Shown piece by piece: positions 45,043 to 54,823 of a stretch of 64,000 bases of DNA (position 1 is its first letter; the number at the start of each line of letters is the position of its first letter). Where the stretch lies: contig JAQJDB010000007.1 of the NCBI GenBank assembly GCA_032139905.1, positions 806,001 through 870,000 of the forward strand, written 5' to 3'. The position numbers and the translations under genes are program-made. Below the pieces are notes generated by a model. The model saw only the letters and a list, made by a program, of their open reading frames with translations. It was not told the origin of the DNA and made no database searches. The DNA comes from Nitrospira sp. MA-1. Its GTDB lineage: Bacteria > Nitrospirota > Nitrospiria > Nitrospirales > UBA8639.

Positions 45043-45112
45043 CACTCAGTCTCCTTGGCTTTAGTACATTAAACTGGATTCTAAAATAGCCTTATCCGGA
45101 TTCTCCTTGTTT

Positions 45113-45139
45113 GTCGAACGGGGGCTGGTAAAATCGACA
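45113..45139 (-). promoter_or_regulatory. Candidate ECF42-type promoter before DGPF copy 2
   Basis: On the minus strand TGTCGA (45139-45134) is followed after 17 bp by CGAC (45116-45113). This matches the pattern expected for ECF42 targets (TGTCGA in the -35, CGA-C in the -10). The same pair occurs at 46150-46125. It lies 71 bp from the start codon at 45042. Confidence 0.5.
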
Positions 45140-45242
45140 TTTCAAAAAAACCTCCTGTAGTTGCCGCTCTGTAACCATGTGTTTCTGATCATAGAGCCAC
45201 AAGGCAGCTTGGACAGGATTGAACTGGTTCCTTTCATAATCA

Positions 45243-45614
45243 TCAACATTCCTCAGTGGGAAGACCGGAGACCTCAATCAACGGACGCACCTCGACGGTG
45301 CCAATGCGTGCTCCTGGAACCCGCAAGGCGATACCGATCGCCTCGTCAAAATCCTTGGCATTGATCAAAAAGTATCCCGCCAGTTGCTCGCGTGTTTCCA
45401 CGAAAGGACCGTCAGTCACCAATGGCTTGCCTTCGCGCACACGAACGAGGACAGCCGTCGATGCCGGATGAAGCGGCGACGCACTCAGATACTGCCCCTT
45501 GTTGTGGAGCTGATGAGTGAGTTGCACGGATTCCTCAAGCATCTCCTTACGGATGGTCTCACTCATTGCCCTGAATGCGTCTTCGTCATGGTGAACCAAC
45601 AACAGGTATTTCAT
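45243..45614 (-). CDS. YciI-like DGPF-domain protein, copy 3
   Basis: The 123-residue product (MKYLLLVHHDEDAFR) has VTDGPFVETREQLAGYFLIN and VRPLIEVSGLPTEE. It closely resembles copy 1 at 43499, suggesting local duplication. A GAGG sequence precedes the start. Confidence 0.9.
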   Translation of the reverse strand: MKYLLLVHHDEDAFRAMSETIRKEMLEESVQLTHQLHNKGQYLSASPLHPASTAVLVRVREGKPLVTDGPFVETREQLAGYFLINAKDFDEAIGIALRVPGARIGTVEVRPLIEVSGLPTEEC

Positions 45615-45691
45615 GTGAATGCCTCTATCAGGTGGTTATGCCAGGAATGATCATATGGATTTTCCCCGATCTCATTGTTCCTCATAAAAAT

Positions 45692-46078
45692 CTACTCCTT
45701 CTGACAAGATTCCGCTTCCATCCCTTGCCTGGGCAGGTCCCTCACCGGCCGAACCTCCATACTCCCAAGCCTCACTGATGGAAACTTGGAGGCGATCTGA
45801 ACAGCCTGATTGATGTCCCTGGCCTCGATCAGGAAAAACCCGCCAATCTGCTCCTTCGTTTCGGCGAAGGGGCCATCGGTGAGGGACATTCCGCCGTTGC
45901 GGACCCGCACGGTCATGGCCATCCCGACCGGTTCAAGGGGATTTGCCAAAAGGAGTTGGCCGCTCTTTCGAAGTTTCTCGCAGTAGGCCAACGTTTCGTT
46001 CATGAGAGCATCGCCCTCACTTTTGGACATGCTGTCCAGCTTCTTTTCCTCGTGGCAACAAAAGAGAAGATATTTCAT
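45692..46078 (-). CDS. YciI-like DGPF-domain protein, copy 4
   Basis: The 128-residue product (MKYLLFCCHEEKKLDSMSK) has LTDGPFAETKEQIGGFFLIE. It lies nearest the sigma-factor gene but has its own candidate ECF promoter 47 bp upstream. GGAGGTC precedes the ATG. Confidence 0.9.
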   Translation of the reverse strand: MKYLLFCCHEEKKLDSMSKSEGDALMNETLAYCEKLRKSGQLLLANPLEPVGMAMTVRVRNGGMSLTDGPFAETKEQIGGFFLIEARDINQAVQIASKFPSVRLGSMEVRPVRDLPRQGMEAESCQKE

Positions 46079-46124
46079 GACTTCTGACCTCCGAATGGTG
46101 GTGAATTGGTATTGTTGTCAGTTA

Positions 46125-46150
46125 GTCGTTTAGGAGGATCAAATTCGACA
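46125..46150 (-). promoter_or_regulatory. Candidate ECF42-type promoter before DGPF copy 4
   Basis: On the minus strand TGTCGA (46150-46145) is followed after 16 bp by CGAC (46128-46125), 47 bp before the start codon. The agreement with the site at 45113-45139 supports both. Confidence 0.55.
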
Positions 46151-46303
46151 ATGGGGTCTTATAGGTTCTATCTGTGAATCCGGTACTCTAGGAATAGGGA
46201 GCTTCAAATAATTCTCAACAAGATGTTGTGGGTGACGATGCTCTGGTCATTTGAATTCAGAAAAGTTTCTGGTCGTCACTATTGATACGGAAGGGGAGGG
46301 GGA

Positions 46304-47563
46304 TTAATTGCCATCTTGTAATAGGGCCAGCCGTTGTTCAAGAAATCGCTTTTCCGGTTTCTGCTGAGTGAGACAGAGAGCCCGTTCATAGGCCGACTTG
46401 GCTTCCGCAGTTCGGCCCAATCGCCGGCAGAGTTCCGCTCTCGCCGAATGTGCTAAGTAATAGTTATGAAGGTCCCCTCGCGTCAGGATCGCGTCGATGA
46501 GGGTAAGACCCGCCAGTGGACTGTCACGCATGGCCACCGCGACGGCGCGATTCAGTTCTACCACAGGTGAAGGGGACGCCTGCATCAACAGGTCGTAGAG
46601 TGACACGATTTGAGGCCAGTCCGTGGCCTTGGGGTGTGCGGCCTGGGAATGCACCCCGGAAATCGCGGCTTGGATGGTATAAGGGCCGATCTGGCCTGAA
46701 GCAAAGGCCTGTCCTACCAGGGTTGCCCCTTCCCTGATCTGATCCCGGTTCCACAACGAACGATCCTGGTCCTCAAGCAGAATCAGATCTCCCGTTCGAG
46801 AGATGCGTGCGGCGCGGCGTGAGTCATGAAGGAGCATTAATGCCAAGAGCCCTATCGCTTCGCCGTCCGGCAGTAATTCCAACAGTAAACGTCCCAGTCG
46901 AATAGCTTCAGCCGAGAGGTCATGACGTGTGAGAGATTCCCCTGAAGAGGCAGAGTATCCTTCGTTAAACACGAGGTAGATCACCCGCAGCACCGCATCC
47001 AGACGGTCCGGCAAAGCGGTCTCCGAAGGTACCTCATAGGGTATGCGTGCCTTGCGAATTTTGGCTTTAGCGCGAACGATCCGCTGAGCCACCGTGGGCG
47101 GGGATGTGAGAAAAGCTTTCGCGATTTCTTCCGTCGTCAGGCCACAAACCTCCCGGAGAGTCATCGCCACTTGAGCTTCGGATGAAAGAGCCGGATGGCA
47201 GCAGGTAAAGATCAAACGTAACCGGTCGTCGTCGATACTGTCATCCGTATTCTCTTGAGGGTCATGAATGCCGGCTTCCAACTGCGTGGCGAATTCCGCA
47301 AGCGAGGCGTCAAACCTGGTCCGTCGCCGAATCCCATCGATCGCTTTGAAACGACCGGTCGACACAAGCCAGGTTCGCGGATTGGCGGGAACACCATCCC
47401 TGGTCCATTGGTCGACCGCCACCGCAAATGCCTCGTGCAACGCTTCTTCAGCCGCATCAAAATCGCCGAGCAGACGGATTAAGGTGGCAAGAACCCGTCG
47501 TGATTCGGTGCGGTACACTTCCTCCACCACCTCCCGCACCTGTTTGGGGGATCTTTCACTCAT
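46304..47563 (-). CDS. ECF-type RNA polymerase sigma factor, ECF42-like
   Basis: The 419-residue protein has sigma region 2 ([20 protein letters not shown], about 19-38) and region 4 ([27 protein letters not shown], about 135-161). An unusually long C-terminal extension of about 230 residues follows, with TPR-like helices ([40 protein letters not shown]). ECF42 factors have this extension instead of an anti-sigma partner and neighbour DGPF genes, which is what is seen here. No anti-sigma gene is present. Confidence 0.92.
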   Translation of the reverse strand: MSERSPKQVREVVEEVYRTESRRVLATLIRLLGDFDAAEEALHEAFAVAVDQWTRDGVPANPRTWLVSTGRFKAIDGIRRRTRFDASLAEFATQLEAGIHDPQENTDDSIDDDRLRLIFTCCHPALSSEAQVAMTLREVCGLTTEEIAKAFLTSPPTVAQRIVRAKAKIRKARIPYEVPSETALPDRLDAVLRVIYLVFNEGYSASSGESLTRHDLSAEAIRLGRLLLELLPDGEAIGLLALMLLHDSRRAARISRTGDLILLEDQDRSLWNRDQIREGATLVGQAFASGQIGPYTIQAAISGVHSQAAHPKATDWPQIVSLYDLLMQASPSPVVELNRAVAVAMRDSPLAGLTLIDAILTRGDLHNYYLAHSARAELCRRLGRTAEAKSAYERALCLTQQKPEKRFLEQRLALLQDGN

Positions 47564-47673
47564 GATCGAAAAGGCCTCACATGGAGAGGTACGGAAAAAC
47601 CACTGTGGTAAGCGACGGGTGTGCCGGCGAGCGTTCGCCTCTGCTGGTGGGGGATAAGAGAGGGAGTTGACGG

Positions 47674-48123
47674 TTATTCTGCTTCAACCGTGACCTCTGT
47701 CGTCACTGAATTGGCAATGAAACATTCGCTATGGGCTCGCTCATGGAGGGCGTGTATCTGTTCCCGAGTCGGAAGAGTCGGTCCACCGAACATCACTTGA
47801 GGACGTAAAATGGCACGTGTAATGGCAAGCTTTTTGTTCTGATTTTTTTCCAATAATCCAACGGCGTGATCAATATAGCAATCTACAACGAACCGTTTCT
47901 TGGCTGCCATCGCCAGGAAAGTGAGCATATGACAGCTCGACAAGGCCGCCACGAAGGCTTCCTCAGGATTCACATGAGCGGGATTCCCGCCATAGGCAGG
48001 AACAGCCGAGGCAGGAACTCGAATACCACCTTCAAATACCAAGATATGGTCTCGATTATAAGACTCGTACGAAAAGTCTTCCGATGCCCTCTTCCATTCT
48101 ACCGTGATCTTATGCTCAGACAT
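47674..48123 (-). CDS. OsmC/Ohr-family peroxide-related protein
   Basis: The 149-residue protein has the two conserved redox cysteines in [11 protein letters not shown] and HSECFIANS, the OsmC/Ohr pattern, and a [13 protein letters not shown] loop. It reduces organic hydroperoxides in related systems. AAAGGGG precedes the start. It lies just downstream of the sigma-factor gene in transcription order, 110 bp before that gene's start. Confidence 0.9.
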   Translation of the reverse strand: MSEHKITVEWKRASEDFSYESYNRDHILVFEGGIRVPASAVPAYGGNPAHVNPEEAFVAALSSCHMLTFLAMAAKKRFVVDCYIDHAVGLLEKNQNKKLAITRAILRPQVMFGGPTLPTREQIHALHERAHSECFIANSVTTEVTVEAE

Positions 48124-48235
48124 CGTTCAACCCCTTTCGGGAAAGTGATATTTGGCCAACAGACTTCCAGACGATTGCCACTGGCGGCATTATTCTCAAA
48201 ATATTCCATCTCAGATTATTTTACCCGAATGACTA

Positions 48236-48640
48236 TTATTTCCGCTCTGCCGCCGAATCGGCAACGGCAATGGCTTCAATCTCAATCATCGCGTCGGGGG
48301 AGTAAAGGGAGCGGACTTCCACGATGGTGTCTGCGGGATAGGGAGGCGTAAACCGTTGACCGCGGAGTTCCACGATTTTATCGAAATGGGTCATGTCGGT
48401 CAGGAAGATCGTCACTTTGATGACGTTCCGTAAGCTCGACCCTCCCGCACGGAGTACCCGCTCAAGATTATCAAATGTCTGTTTTCCCTGGACATCAAAG
48501 TTGCCTACGCCGACAATCTGACCGCTTGTATCGATGGCAGTCTGGCCTGAGATAAAGAGCAGATCCCCGACCCGATAACCCTGTGAAAGACGATAGGGTT
48601 CGTAGGGATCGGGGTCGATCCGGATTTGTGTGATGTTCAT
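48236..48640 (-). CDS. RidA-family protein
   Basis: The 134-residue product has the Rid signatures LLFISGQTAIDTSGQIVGVG, FDNLERVLRAGGSSLRNVIKV and the C-terminal IEIEAIAVA. RidA hydrolyses reactive enamine/imine intermediates. The variable active-site arginine region is PADTIVEVRSLYSPDAMIEIE, so it belongs to one of the Rid1-7 subgroups, not clearly RidA proper. AAAAGGAGAGGG precedes the start. Confidence 0.9.
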   Translation of the reverse strand: MNITQIRIDPDPYEPYRLSQGYRVGDLLFISGQTAIDTSGQIVGVGNFDVQGKQTFDNLERVLRAGGSSLRNVIKVTIFLTDMTHFDKIVELRGQRFTPPYPADTIVEVRSLYSPDAMIEIEAIAVADSAAERK

Positions 48641-48825
48641 AGGGCCCTCTCCTTTTTAATGGAAAAACAGATCTCAAAAAACGACTTGGCTTACCATTTG
48701 CTCCTTTATGACACATGAAGATTGTTCAGTATATCCATTCGGATGACATTAATTCCTGTTGGTATCGGAGAGTCCAATTGAATCACGGCTTCGGTCAAGC
48801 TCCATGTCTCCAAATCAACATGGCC

Positions 48826-48844
48826 ACCCTCGACACTTGAGGGT
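48826..48844. other. Hairpin downstream of MBL-fold gene
   Basis: ACCCTC (48826-48831) and GAGGGT (48839-48844) pair perfectly around a seven-base loop, 18 bp after the minus-strand stop at 48863. There is no T-run, so termination is only possible. Confidence 0.35.
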
Positions 48845-48862
48845 ACAGACGTCTGTAGGTGT

Positions 48863-49615
48863 TTATTGAGGCAAACGCTCTGCGCTCTTCCCCAGTATTT
48901 CCCGCATGACGGACGTCAGGTCGTGAAGCGCTTGTTTTCCATCTCCCACGAAAACGGACCCATGCATGAGCGCCAACTGTTTTGGCTGGAGATCTGCCAG
49001 GCCATGCAGTATTGGCTCAGTCAAGGGAGTGTAGGGGTAGGCATTGGCAAACGCGCTGTTCTGCCCTTCGATCAACGCCCGTTTGGCAGGTTCGACGATA
49101 TCCGATTCGGTCACCGCCTCCACATCTCCCTCATGAGAGAACAGGTCCGAGCACAGTAAGGTACGGGTGACCTCCTCGAATAAAAGGCCTGCTTCCCAAT
49201 TATGCGGGACATGCGGAGTCTGGCGGAACCGCAGTCGATATTTTCCGGTTTCCAGAATTTCGTCATGCGCGAGCATGCGGGCCTGACGATGAGAAAAGTC
49301 GTTCACACTGACGAGTGCCCCGACCAGGCCGCACACCGGTTCCGCCTGTGGAGCGATGGTCAGCCATTCGTTGAGCGCCCCACATTCATCCGCCTCGAAA
49401 TGACTGAATGAAATCCATCGTAGCGTGGTCGGATCAATGACGCGTGCGACTGCCTCCTGTATCATCGGAAACATCCGCTTCATCCCGGTGTGAAACAGCA
49501 GCGGCTCCTCGTCCTTGATCAGAAAGTGGTTAAACCGCAGATTGAATTCGGGAACATAGATAGAAATTGAATAGTGGTCGGGAGCAATCTCTGTCACTCT
49601 GGTTATATTTTTCAT
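48863..49615 (-). CDS. MBL-fold diiron protein (ODP/flavodiiron-like, without flavin domain)
   Basis: The 250-residue protein has the MBL pattern [12 protein letters not shown], then [14 protein letters not shown] (the H-x-E-x-D metal motif of flavodiiron proteins, about 72-85), [19 protein letters not shown] and [12 protein letters not shown]. It lacks the flavodoxin domain of full FprA enzymes. Members bind oxygen or sense redox state. AACAGGAG precedes the ATG. Confidence 0.85.
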   Translation of the reverse strand: MKNITRVTEIAPDHYSISIYVPEFNLRFNHFLIKDEEPLLFHTGMKRMFPMIQEAVARVIDPTTLRWISFSHFEADECGALNEWLTIAPQAEPVCGLVGALVSVNDFSHRQARMLAHDEILETGKYRLRFRQTPHVPHNWEAGLLFEEVTRTLLCSDLFSHEGDVEAVTESDIVEPAKRALIEGQNSAFANAYPYTPLTEPILHGLADLQPKQLALMHGSVFVGDGKQALHDLTSVMREILGKSAERLPQ

Positions 49616-49962
49616 TGTAACTCCTGTTCCAGCAGGGTGTTGAAAACGTCCCCCAGCGGTGCCTCCTTAAATGAGTAAAAATATCATGCCGAAGGCACCT
49701 TCGCACAGTGGACTTTCTATCATTTAATGAGAGCCTTTCCATCAGATTCGTTTGACAAAGTCGAGAATAATTATTAGGGTAAATTTCCCCGTCCGCTAGA
49801 CATCAATTCCCGTTTACAATGGGTTATTTCCTAAAAGAACAATCCTTGATGAGGGCATGCCCTTCGGAGGGGATAAGCTCCGGATGCTTGGGTTTTTATG
49901 GGATCATCAACGATCACATATACGGCAAGGGAATTTTCGGATAATCAAAGGAAGATGAACAT
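49616..49962. other. Control region before the osmolyte operon
   Basis: No gene. It includes a perfect palindrome CGAAGG-CA-CCTTCG (49690-49703) and AT-rich blocks. AAAGGAAGATG precedes the amidotransferase start. It lies between divergent genes and should hold the promoter of the NAGGN operon, which is osmotically induced in bacteria studied so far. Confidence 0.45.
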
Positions 49963-51735
49963 ATGTGCGGAATCCTAGGCCAGATCAATTTTTCAGATGA
50001 CCCCGTCGATCCCCAGGAGTTGATGGCTATGAATGCCACTATGACCAGCCGTGGTCCTGATGGCGTCGGGCTGTACGTTCAAGGGCGGTTAGGGTTCGGG
50101 CACCGACGGCTCAAGGTGATTGATTTGACCCAGGCTTCCCAACAACCCATGGTGGATTCAAGATTGGGACTTGGTATTGTCTTCAATGGTGCGATTTACA
50201 ACTACAAGGAATTAAGAAAAGAGCTGGAGTCAAAAGGCTATATCTTCTTTTCCCAGGGAGATACTGAAGTCATTCTCAAGGCCTACCATGCGTGGGGAGA
50301 AGACTTTATTCGCCGCTTGAACGGCATGTTCGCGTTTGCCATTTGGGAAAGAGATTCAGAGCGGGTTGTGCTGGCGCGTGATCGTTTGGGGATTAAACCG
50401 CTCTATTATACTGAAACGTCTCAGCGGTTTCGATTCGCATCGACCTTGCCGGCTCTCTTAGCGGGGGGAAACGTTTCCACGGAGATGGATCCCGTGGCTC
50501 TTCATCACTATTTCATGTTTCACGCCGTGGTGCCTGCACCACACACCTTGCTGAAAAGCATTCGAAAATTAGTGCCCGGCGCCATGATGGTCATTGAGCC
50601 AACGGGAGCACGACGCCAACATCACTATTGGCAACTCTCCTTCGAGCCGCGTGAAGATGAGAGGATCTTGAAAGAACGAGACTGGCAGGACCGGCTTTAT
50701 GAGGTTTTACGGTCGGCTGTCCGCCGACGGCTTATTGCGGATGTGCCCGTGGGGGTCCTTCTGTCCGGTGGGTTGGACTCGAGCCTTATCGTGGGCCTGT
50801 TAGCGGCTGAAGGCGCGTCAGGCCTGAATACGTTTTCCATTGGGTTTGAAACGGTGGCAGAGGAAAAGGGGGACGAATTCTCCTACTCTGATATCATTGC
50901 CAACGAATTTTCGACCCGACACCACAAACTTCCGGTTGATACGACCCACGTTCTGCCCAACCTGCCAAGTTGCATTCATGCTATGTCCGAGCCAATGGTC
51001 AGTCACGATGCCATCGGGTTTTATTTGCTTTCTAAAGAAGTGTCTAAGCATGTCACTGTGGTGCAAAGTGGTCAGGGCGCCGACGAAATTTTCGCAGGAT
51101 ATCACTGGTATCCTCCCCTCTTGAACAGTCAACGTCCCGTTGATGACTATCGCCAGGTGTTTTTTGATCGGGACCAGAAAGAATTTCAGCGAGTCATTCA
51201 TCCACGGTTTCACGAAGACGATCACAGTCATCGTTTTGTGGAGAAGCATTTTTCCCAACCGGGAGCGTCCCGACCGATTGATAAGGCCCTCCGGCTTGAT
51301 ACGACCATTATGTTAGTTGACGATCCGGTCAAGCGTGTGGACAACATGACGATGGCATGGAGTTTGGAGGCGCGAGTGCCGTTTTTAGATCATGAAGTCG
51401 TCGAATTGGCCGCACGAGTGCCGGCAGAAATGAAAGTTGCACAAGGGGGAAAAGGCATTCTGAAGGAAGTCGCCCGTCGGGTGATCCCTTCCGAGGTCAT
51501 TGATCGTCCCAAGGGGTATTTCCCCGTTCCCGCCTTGAAATATCTTCGTGGCCCTTATTTAAATATGGTAAAAGACGCGCTTGTGTCAGAGACCAGTCAG
51601 AAACGCGAGATCTTTCAGCGGGACTATATCGATGAATTGTTAAAAAATCCGGATGATCATCTCACACCATTACGTGGGTCAAAGCTTTGGCAGCTTGGAT
51701 TATTGGAACTGTGGCTTCAGTCCCATGGCATTTAA
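49963..51735 (+). CDS. Asparagine-synthase-like amidotransferase of NAGGN synthesis
   Basis: The 590-residue protein has the class II glutaminase domain with nucleophile Cys2 (MCGILGQINF) and a synthetase domain with the PP-loop SGGLDSSL (around 268-275). In the N-acetylglutaminylglutamine amide (NAGGN) pathway this enzyme converts the dipeptide's carboxylate to the amide. The assignment rests on the following gene, which is the pathway's hallmark. On its own the gene could be taken for asparagine synthetase. It overlaps the next gene by 11 bases. Confidence 0.92.
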   Translation: MCGILGQINFSDDPVDPQELMAMNATMTSRGPDGVGLYVQGRLGFGHRRLKVIDLTQASQQPMVDSRLGLGIVFNGAIYNYKELRKELESKGYIFFSQGDTEVILKAYHAWGEDFIRRLNGMFAFAIWERDSERVVLARDRLGIKPLYYTETSQRFRFASTLPALLAGGNVSTEMDPVALHHYFMFHAVVPAPHTLLKSIRKLVPGAMMVIEPTGARRQHHYWQLSFEPREDERILKERDWQDRLYEVLRSAVRRRLIADVPVGVLLSGGLDSSLIVGLLAAEGASGLNTFSIGFETVAEEKGDEFSYSDIIANEFSTRHHKLPVDTTHVLPNLPSCIHAMSEPMVSHDAIGFYLLSKEVSKHVTVVQSGQGADEIFAGYHWYPPLLNSQRPVDDYRQVFFDRDQKEFQRVIHPRFHEDDHSHRFVEKHFSQPGASRPIDKALRLDTTIMLVDDPVKRVDNMTMAWSLEARVPFLDHEVVELAARVPAEMKVAQGGKGILKEVARRVIPSEVIDRPKGYFPVPALKYLRGPYLNMVKDALVSETSQKREIFQRDYIDELLKNPDDHLTPLRGSKLWQLGLLELWLQSHGI

Positions 51736-53509
51736 GGATCCCAATGTTGTGAAGAACCCGCAAGCTCTTCACATGACGAGCCCTCGTCAGCGACCGATCG
51801 GGCCGACGGTCAAAAACTGGGAAGTTGGACCGGCGACCTACCAGGGACGGCGAGTGAAACCAAAAGTGGTCCTGGATTGCGGGTGGGGGCGGCTCATTTT
51901 TGCCCACACCTTTACAGGCCCCGAAGAGGTGGCTTCCACGCTGATGCAGGAACGTCCCGGCCACAGGGATATTGCCTTTTATCTACGGGATCCTCATGTG
52001 GTCCTGGCCCTGCGCCCGCATAAGCTGTTTCTGGATCCTTCGCATACGTTTCGATTGTGGTTGGCTGATTATCAATCGGTCGCACATCAGAAATCAGGCA
52101 TGGTGATCACTCCCATCCAGTCGGAGGCCGATGTCACGGCGTTGAATCGGATCTATGCGGCACGGGGCATGGTTACGGCCGACACCGATATCCTTATGAG
52201 GCATCGCCGCTCCCAAAAGCTCTGCTATTTTCTCGCTAAAGACCAGGCCACGAATGAAGTGATTGGCGTTATCCTAGCTGTGAATCATCGCCTGATTTTT
52301 GACGATCCCGAAAAAGGCAGTAGCATCTGGAGTCTGGCTGTTGACCCTCAAGCCCACCATCCCGGAGTGGGGGAAGCGTTGATTCGTCATGCGGCCGAAC
52401 GGATGAAGGCCCGGGGGTGCAACTATGTGGATCTCTCAGTGCTGCATGACAACCATGAGGCCATTGCGCTCTACCGGAAACTGGGCTTTGGACGAATTCC
52501 TGTATTTGCGGTGAAAACGCGAAATACCATTAATGAAAAATTGTTTGCAGGTCCCTCACCGGATCAACGACTCAACCCCTATGCCACCATTATTGTTAAT
52601 GAGGCCAGGCGCCGAAGCATCGACGTCGATGTCCTGGATGCCGAGAATAGCTACTTCCGCTTGACGTTTGGGGGCCGGTCCATTACCTGTCGGGAATCGT
52701 TGTCCGAATTGACCACGGCGATAGCGATGAGCCGTTGTGCGGATAAGACCCTCACGCGGCGGGTGCTGCGGGAAGCCGGTCTATCCGTTCCAGCTCAGAT
52801 GGAGGCCAATGGGCGGAAGCACAACGGCAAATTTCTTGAACAGTATCAATCGATTGTTGTCAAGCCGGCGATGGGGGAACAGGGAGCCGGGGTGAGTGTG
52901 GATGTGCGGAGGGTTAAGGAAATGGAGTCCGCAATCACCCTTGCCGGTAAATGTGGTGATCCCGTCATTCTGGAACAATATGTGAAAGGCGAGGATTTAC
53001 GCATTGTGTTGATCAACTATGAAGTGGTTGCCGCTGCCGTTCGACGGCCACCTCGAATCACGGGGACAGGTCATCATTCGATTGCCGAATTGATTGACCG
53101 GCAGAGTCAGCGACGGGCCCGATTGACGGGCGGAGAAAGTCGAATTCCTCTGGACGGAGAAACCAGGAGGTGTGTGAAGGAGGGCGGTTTTACCCTTACA
53201 GAGGTTTTGCCAAAAGGCAAAACCCTCACGGTGCGTAAGACGGCCAATCTCCATACCGGAGGAACCATTCATGACGTGACAGGAAAGCTTCATCCTGATT
53301 TAGCCACTGCGGCGGTGGTTGGTGCCAAAGCGCTGGCTATCCCGGTGGTAGGATTTGATTTTATTGTCGCCTCGGTTTCCAAGCCTGAGTATGTCATTAT
53401 TGAAGCAAACGAGCGACCCGGTCTCGCCAATCATGAACCGCAACCGACGGCAGAACGATTTATCGACCTGTTGTTTCCTCAAACGAAGACACCCACAAAA
53501 TTGCGGTAG
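51725..53509 (+). CDS. N-acetylglutaminylglutamine synthetase (GNAT plus ATP-grasp fusion)
   Basis: The 594-residue protein fuses a GNAT acetyltransferase domain (SIWSLAVDPQAHHPGVGEAL at about 200-220) to an ATP-grasp ligase domain (IVVKPAMGEQGAGVSVD at about 375-391, then EANERPGL near 565). This combination is diagnostic of the NAGGN synthetase: acetylation of glutamine and ligation to a second glutamine. ATG 51725 overlaps the end of the amidotransferase gene. The frame opens upstream at 51653, but that part is inside the previous gene. Confidence 0.95.
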   Translation: MAFKDPNVVKNPQALHMTSPRQRPIGPTVKNWEVGPATYQGRRVKPKVVLDCGWGRLIFAHTFTGPEEVASTLMQERPGHRDIAFYLRDPHVVLALRPHKLFLDPSHTFRLWLADYQSVAHQKSGMVITPIQSEADVTALNRIYAARGMVTADTDILMRHRRSQKLCYFLAKDQATNEVIGVILAVNHRLIFDDPEKGSSIWSLAVDPQAHHPGVGEALIRHAAERMKARGCNYVDLSVLHDNHEAIALYRKLGFGRIPVFAVKTRNTINEKLFAGPSPDQRLNPYATIIVNEARRRSIDVDVLDAENSYFRLTFGGRSITCRESLSELTTAIAMSRCADKTLTRRVLREAGLSVPAQMEANGRKHNGKFLEQYQSIVVKPAMGEQGAGVSVDVRRVKEMESAITLAGKCGDPVILEQYVKGEDLRIVLINYEVVAAAVRRPPRITGTGHHSIAELIDRQSQRRARLTGGESRIPLDGETRRCVKEGGFTLTEVLPKGKTLTVRKTANLHTGGTIHDVTGKLHPDLATAAVVGAKALAIPVVGFDFIVASVSKPEYVIIEANERPGLANHEPQPTAERFIDLLFPQTKTPTKLR

Positions 53510-53533
53510 TCCTTTGGGGTGATGGGGGATTGT

Positions 53534-54766
53534 ATGATCGAATCGAAAATTGACACTCAGTATCTCCTGCATATTCTCCAAAAATTGTTGGTGATTCCGA
53601 GCCCGACTGGCTATACGGATCAAATTGTCCATGCGGTATCGGGTGAACTGAAGCAATTAGGGATTCCCTTCGAACTCACCCGGCGCGGAGCGATTCGAGC
53701 CACAATGGCGGGACAGGTCAGTACACCTGATCGAGCCATTGTGGCTCATCTGGATACCCTGGGGGCTTTGGTTAAATGGCTCAAAAACAACGGCCGGCTG
53801 GCCATTGTGCCGATCGGAACCTGGTCCAGTCGGTTTGCCGAGGGTGCGCGCGTGACCGTCTTTTCCGATACAAAGAAGCATCGTGGCACCATCCTGCCTC
53901 TGAAAGCATCAGGGCACACCTATGGTGATGAAATCGATACCCAACCGGTGTCCTGGAAGAATCTGGAAATTCGACTTGATGAAACGGTTACGGACGCCAA
54001 TGGACATATCCAACACTTATCAAACGAAGAGGATCTCCGACGACTCGGGATTCATATTGGTGATTTTATTGCCATTGATCCCTCACCTGAAATCAGTCCC
54101 AATGGTTTTATCAACTCGCGGCATTTGGATGATAAAGCCGGAGTGGCCACCATCTTGGCGGCTGCCAAATCCATCCTTGAAAGCGGGGTCACGCTCCCTG
54201 TGGATTGCCATTTACTGTTTACGATTTCCGAAGAGGTCGGATCCGGGGCATCAGCGATCTTACATGGTGATGTGGCAGAAATGATCACGATTGATAATGG
54301 CACCCCCGCGCCCTTTCAAGCCTCAAGCGAATTCGGCGCGACGATTGCCATGGCTGATTCAGCCGGGCCTTTTGATTATCACCTGGTCAGGCGGCTCATC
54401 GCCTTATGTGTCGAACATGACATTCCGTTTCAACGAGACATCTTTTGTGACTACAGAAGTGACAGTGCGTCGGCCGTAGAGGCCGGAAATGACATTCGGA
54501 CCGCCCTCCTTACGTTCGGGGTCGATTCCTCCCACGGCTATGAGCGAACTCATCTGAGTGGGCTTGAGGCTATTGCGAAGTTACTCGTCGTGTATATGAA
54601 AAATGAACCGGTGTTTTGGCGAGATCGCGATTCGTTAGGGTCCGATAATGATTTCCCCACTCAACCGATTGAAGAACATTCTTTTCCTCAAACTCTTGAG
54701 GACATGGTTCGACGCCATGGTGAACACCAACATGACTCATTGCGTTCAGGGACTGAAGACCGATGA
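53534..54766 (+). CDS. M42-family peptidase of the NAGGN cluster
   Basis: The 410-residue metallopeptidase has the M42 metal ligands in order: the first His in IVAHLDTLGA, Asp in NSRHLDDKAGVATIL, the catalytic Glu-Glu in ISEEVGSGA, Asp in TIDNG and His in SSHGYERTH. The start at 53534 has GGGGGA upstream; GTG 53519 is an alternative. It completes the conserved trio with the two genes before it. It probably degrades NAGGN or related peptides when osmotic stress ends. Confidence 0.93.
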   Translation: MIESKIDTQYLLHILQKLLVIPSPTGYTDQIVHAVSGELKQLGIPFELTRRGAIRATMAGQVSTPDRAIVAHLDTLGALVKWLKNNGRLAIVPIGTWSSRFAEGARVTVFSDTKKHRGTILPLKASGHTYGDEIDTQPVSWKNLEIRLDETVTDANGHIQHLSNEEDLRRLGIHIGDFIAIDPSPEISPNGFINSRHLDDKAGVATILAAAKSILESGVTLPVDCHLLFTISEEVGSGASAILHGDVAEMITIDNGTPAPFQASSEFGATIAMADSAGPFDYHLVRRLIALCVEHDIPFQRDIFCDYRSDSASAVEAGNDIRTALLTFGVDSSHGYERTHLSGLEAIAKLLVVYMKNEPVFWRDRDSLGSDNDFPTQPIEEHSFPQTLEDMVRRHGEHQHDSLRSGTEDR

Positions 54767-54823
54767 TGGGGTGATGAACACATTCCCCCTTGCGGGTTGA
54801 CTCCTCATTACTCTGTCAGCTTA

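Noticed and set aside
45092-45277. Small minus-strand frame between DGPF copies 2 and 3
   Set aside because: It overlaps the end of copy 3 and the candidate promoter at 45113-45139; no family resemblance, though a real small gene cannot be excluded.
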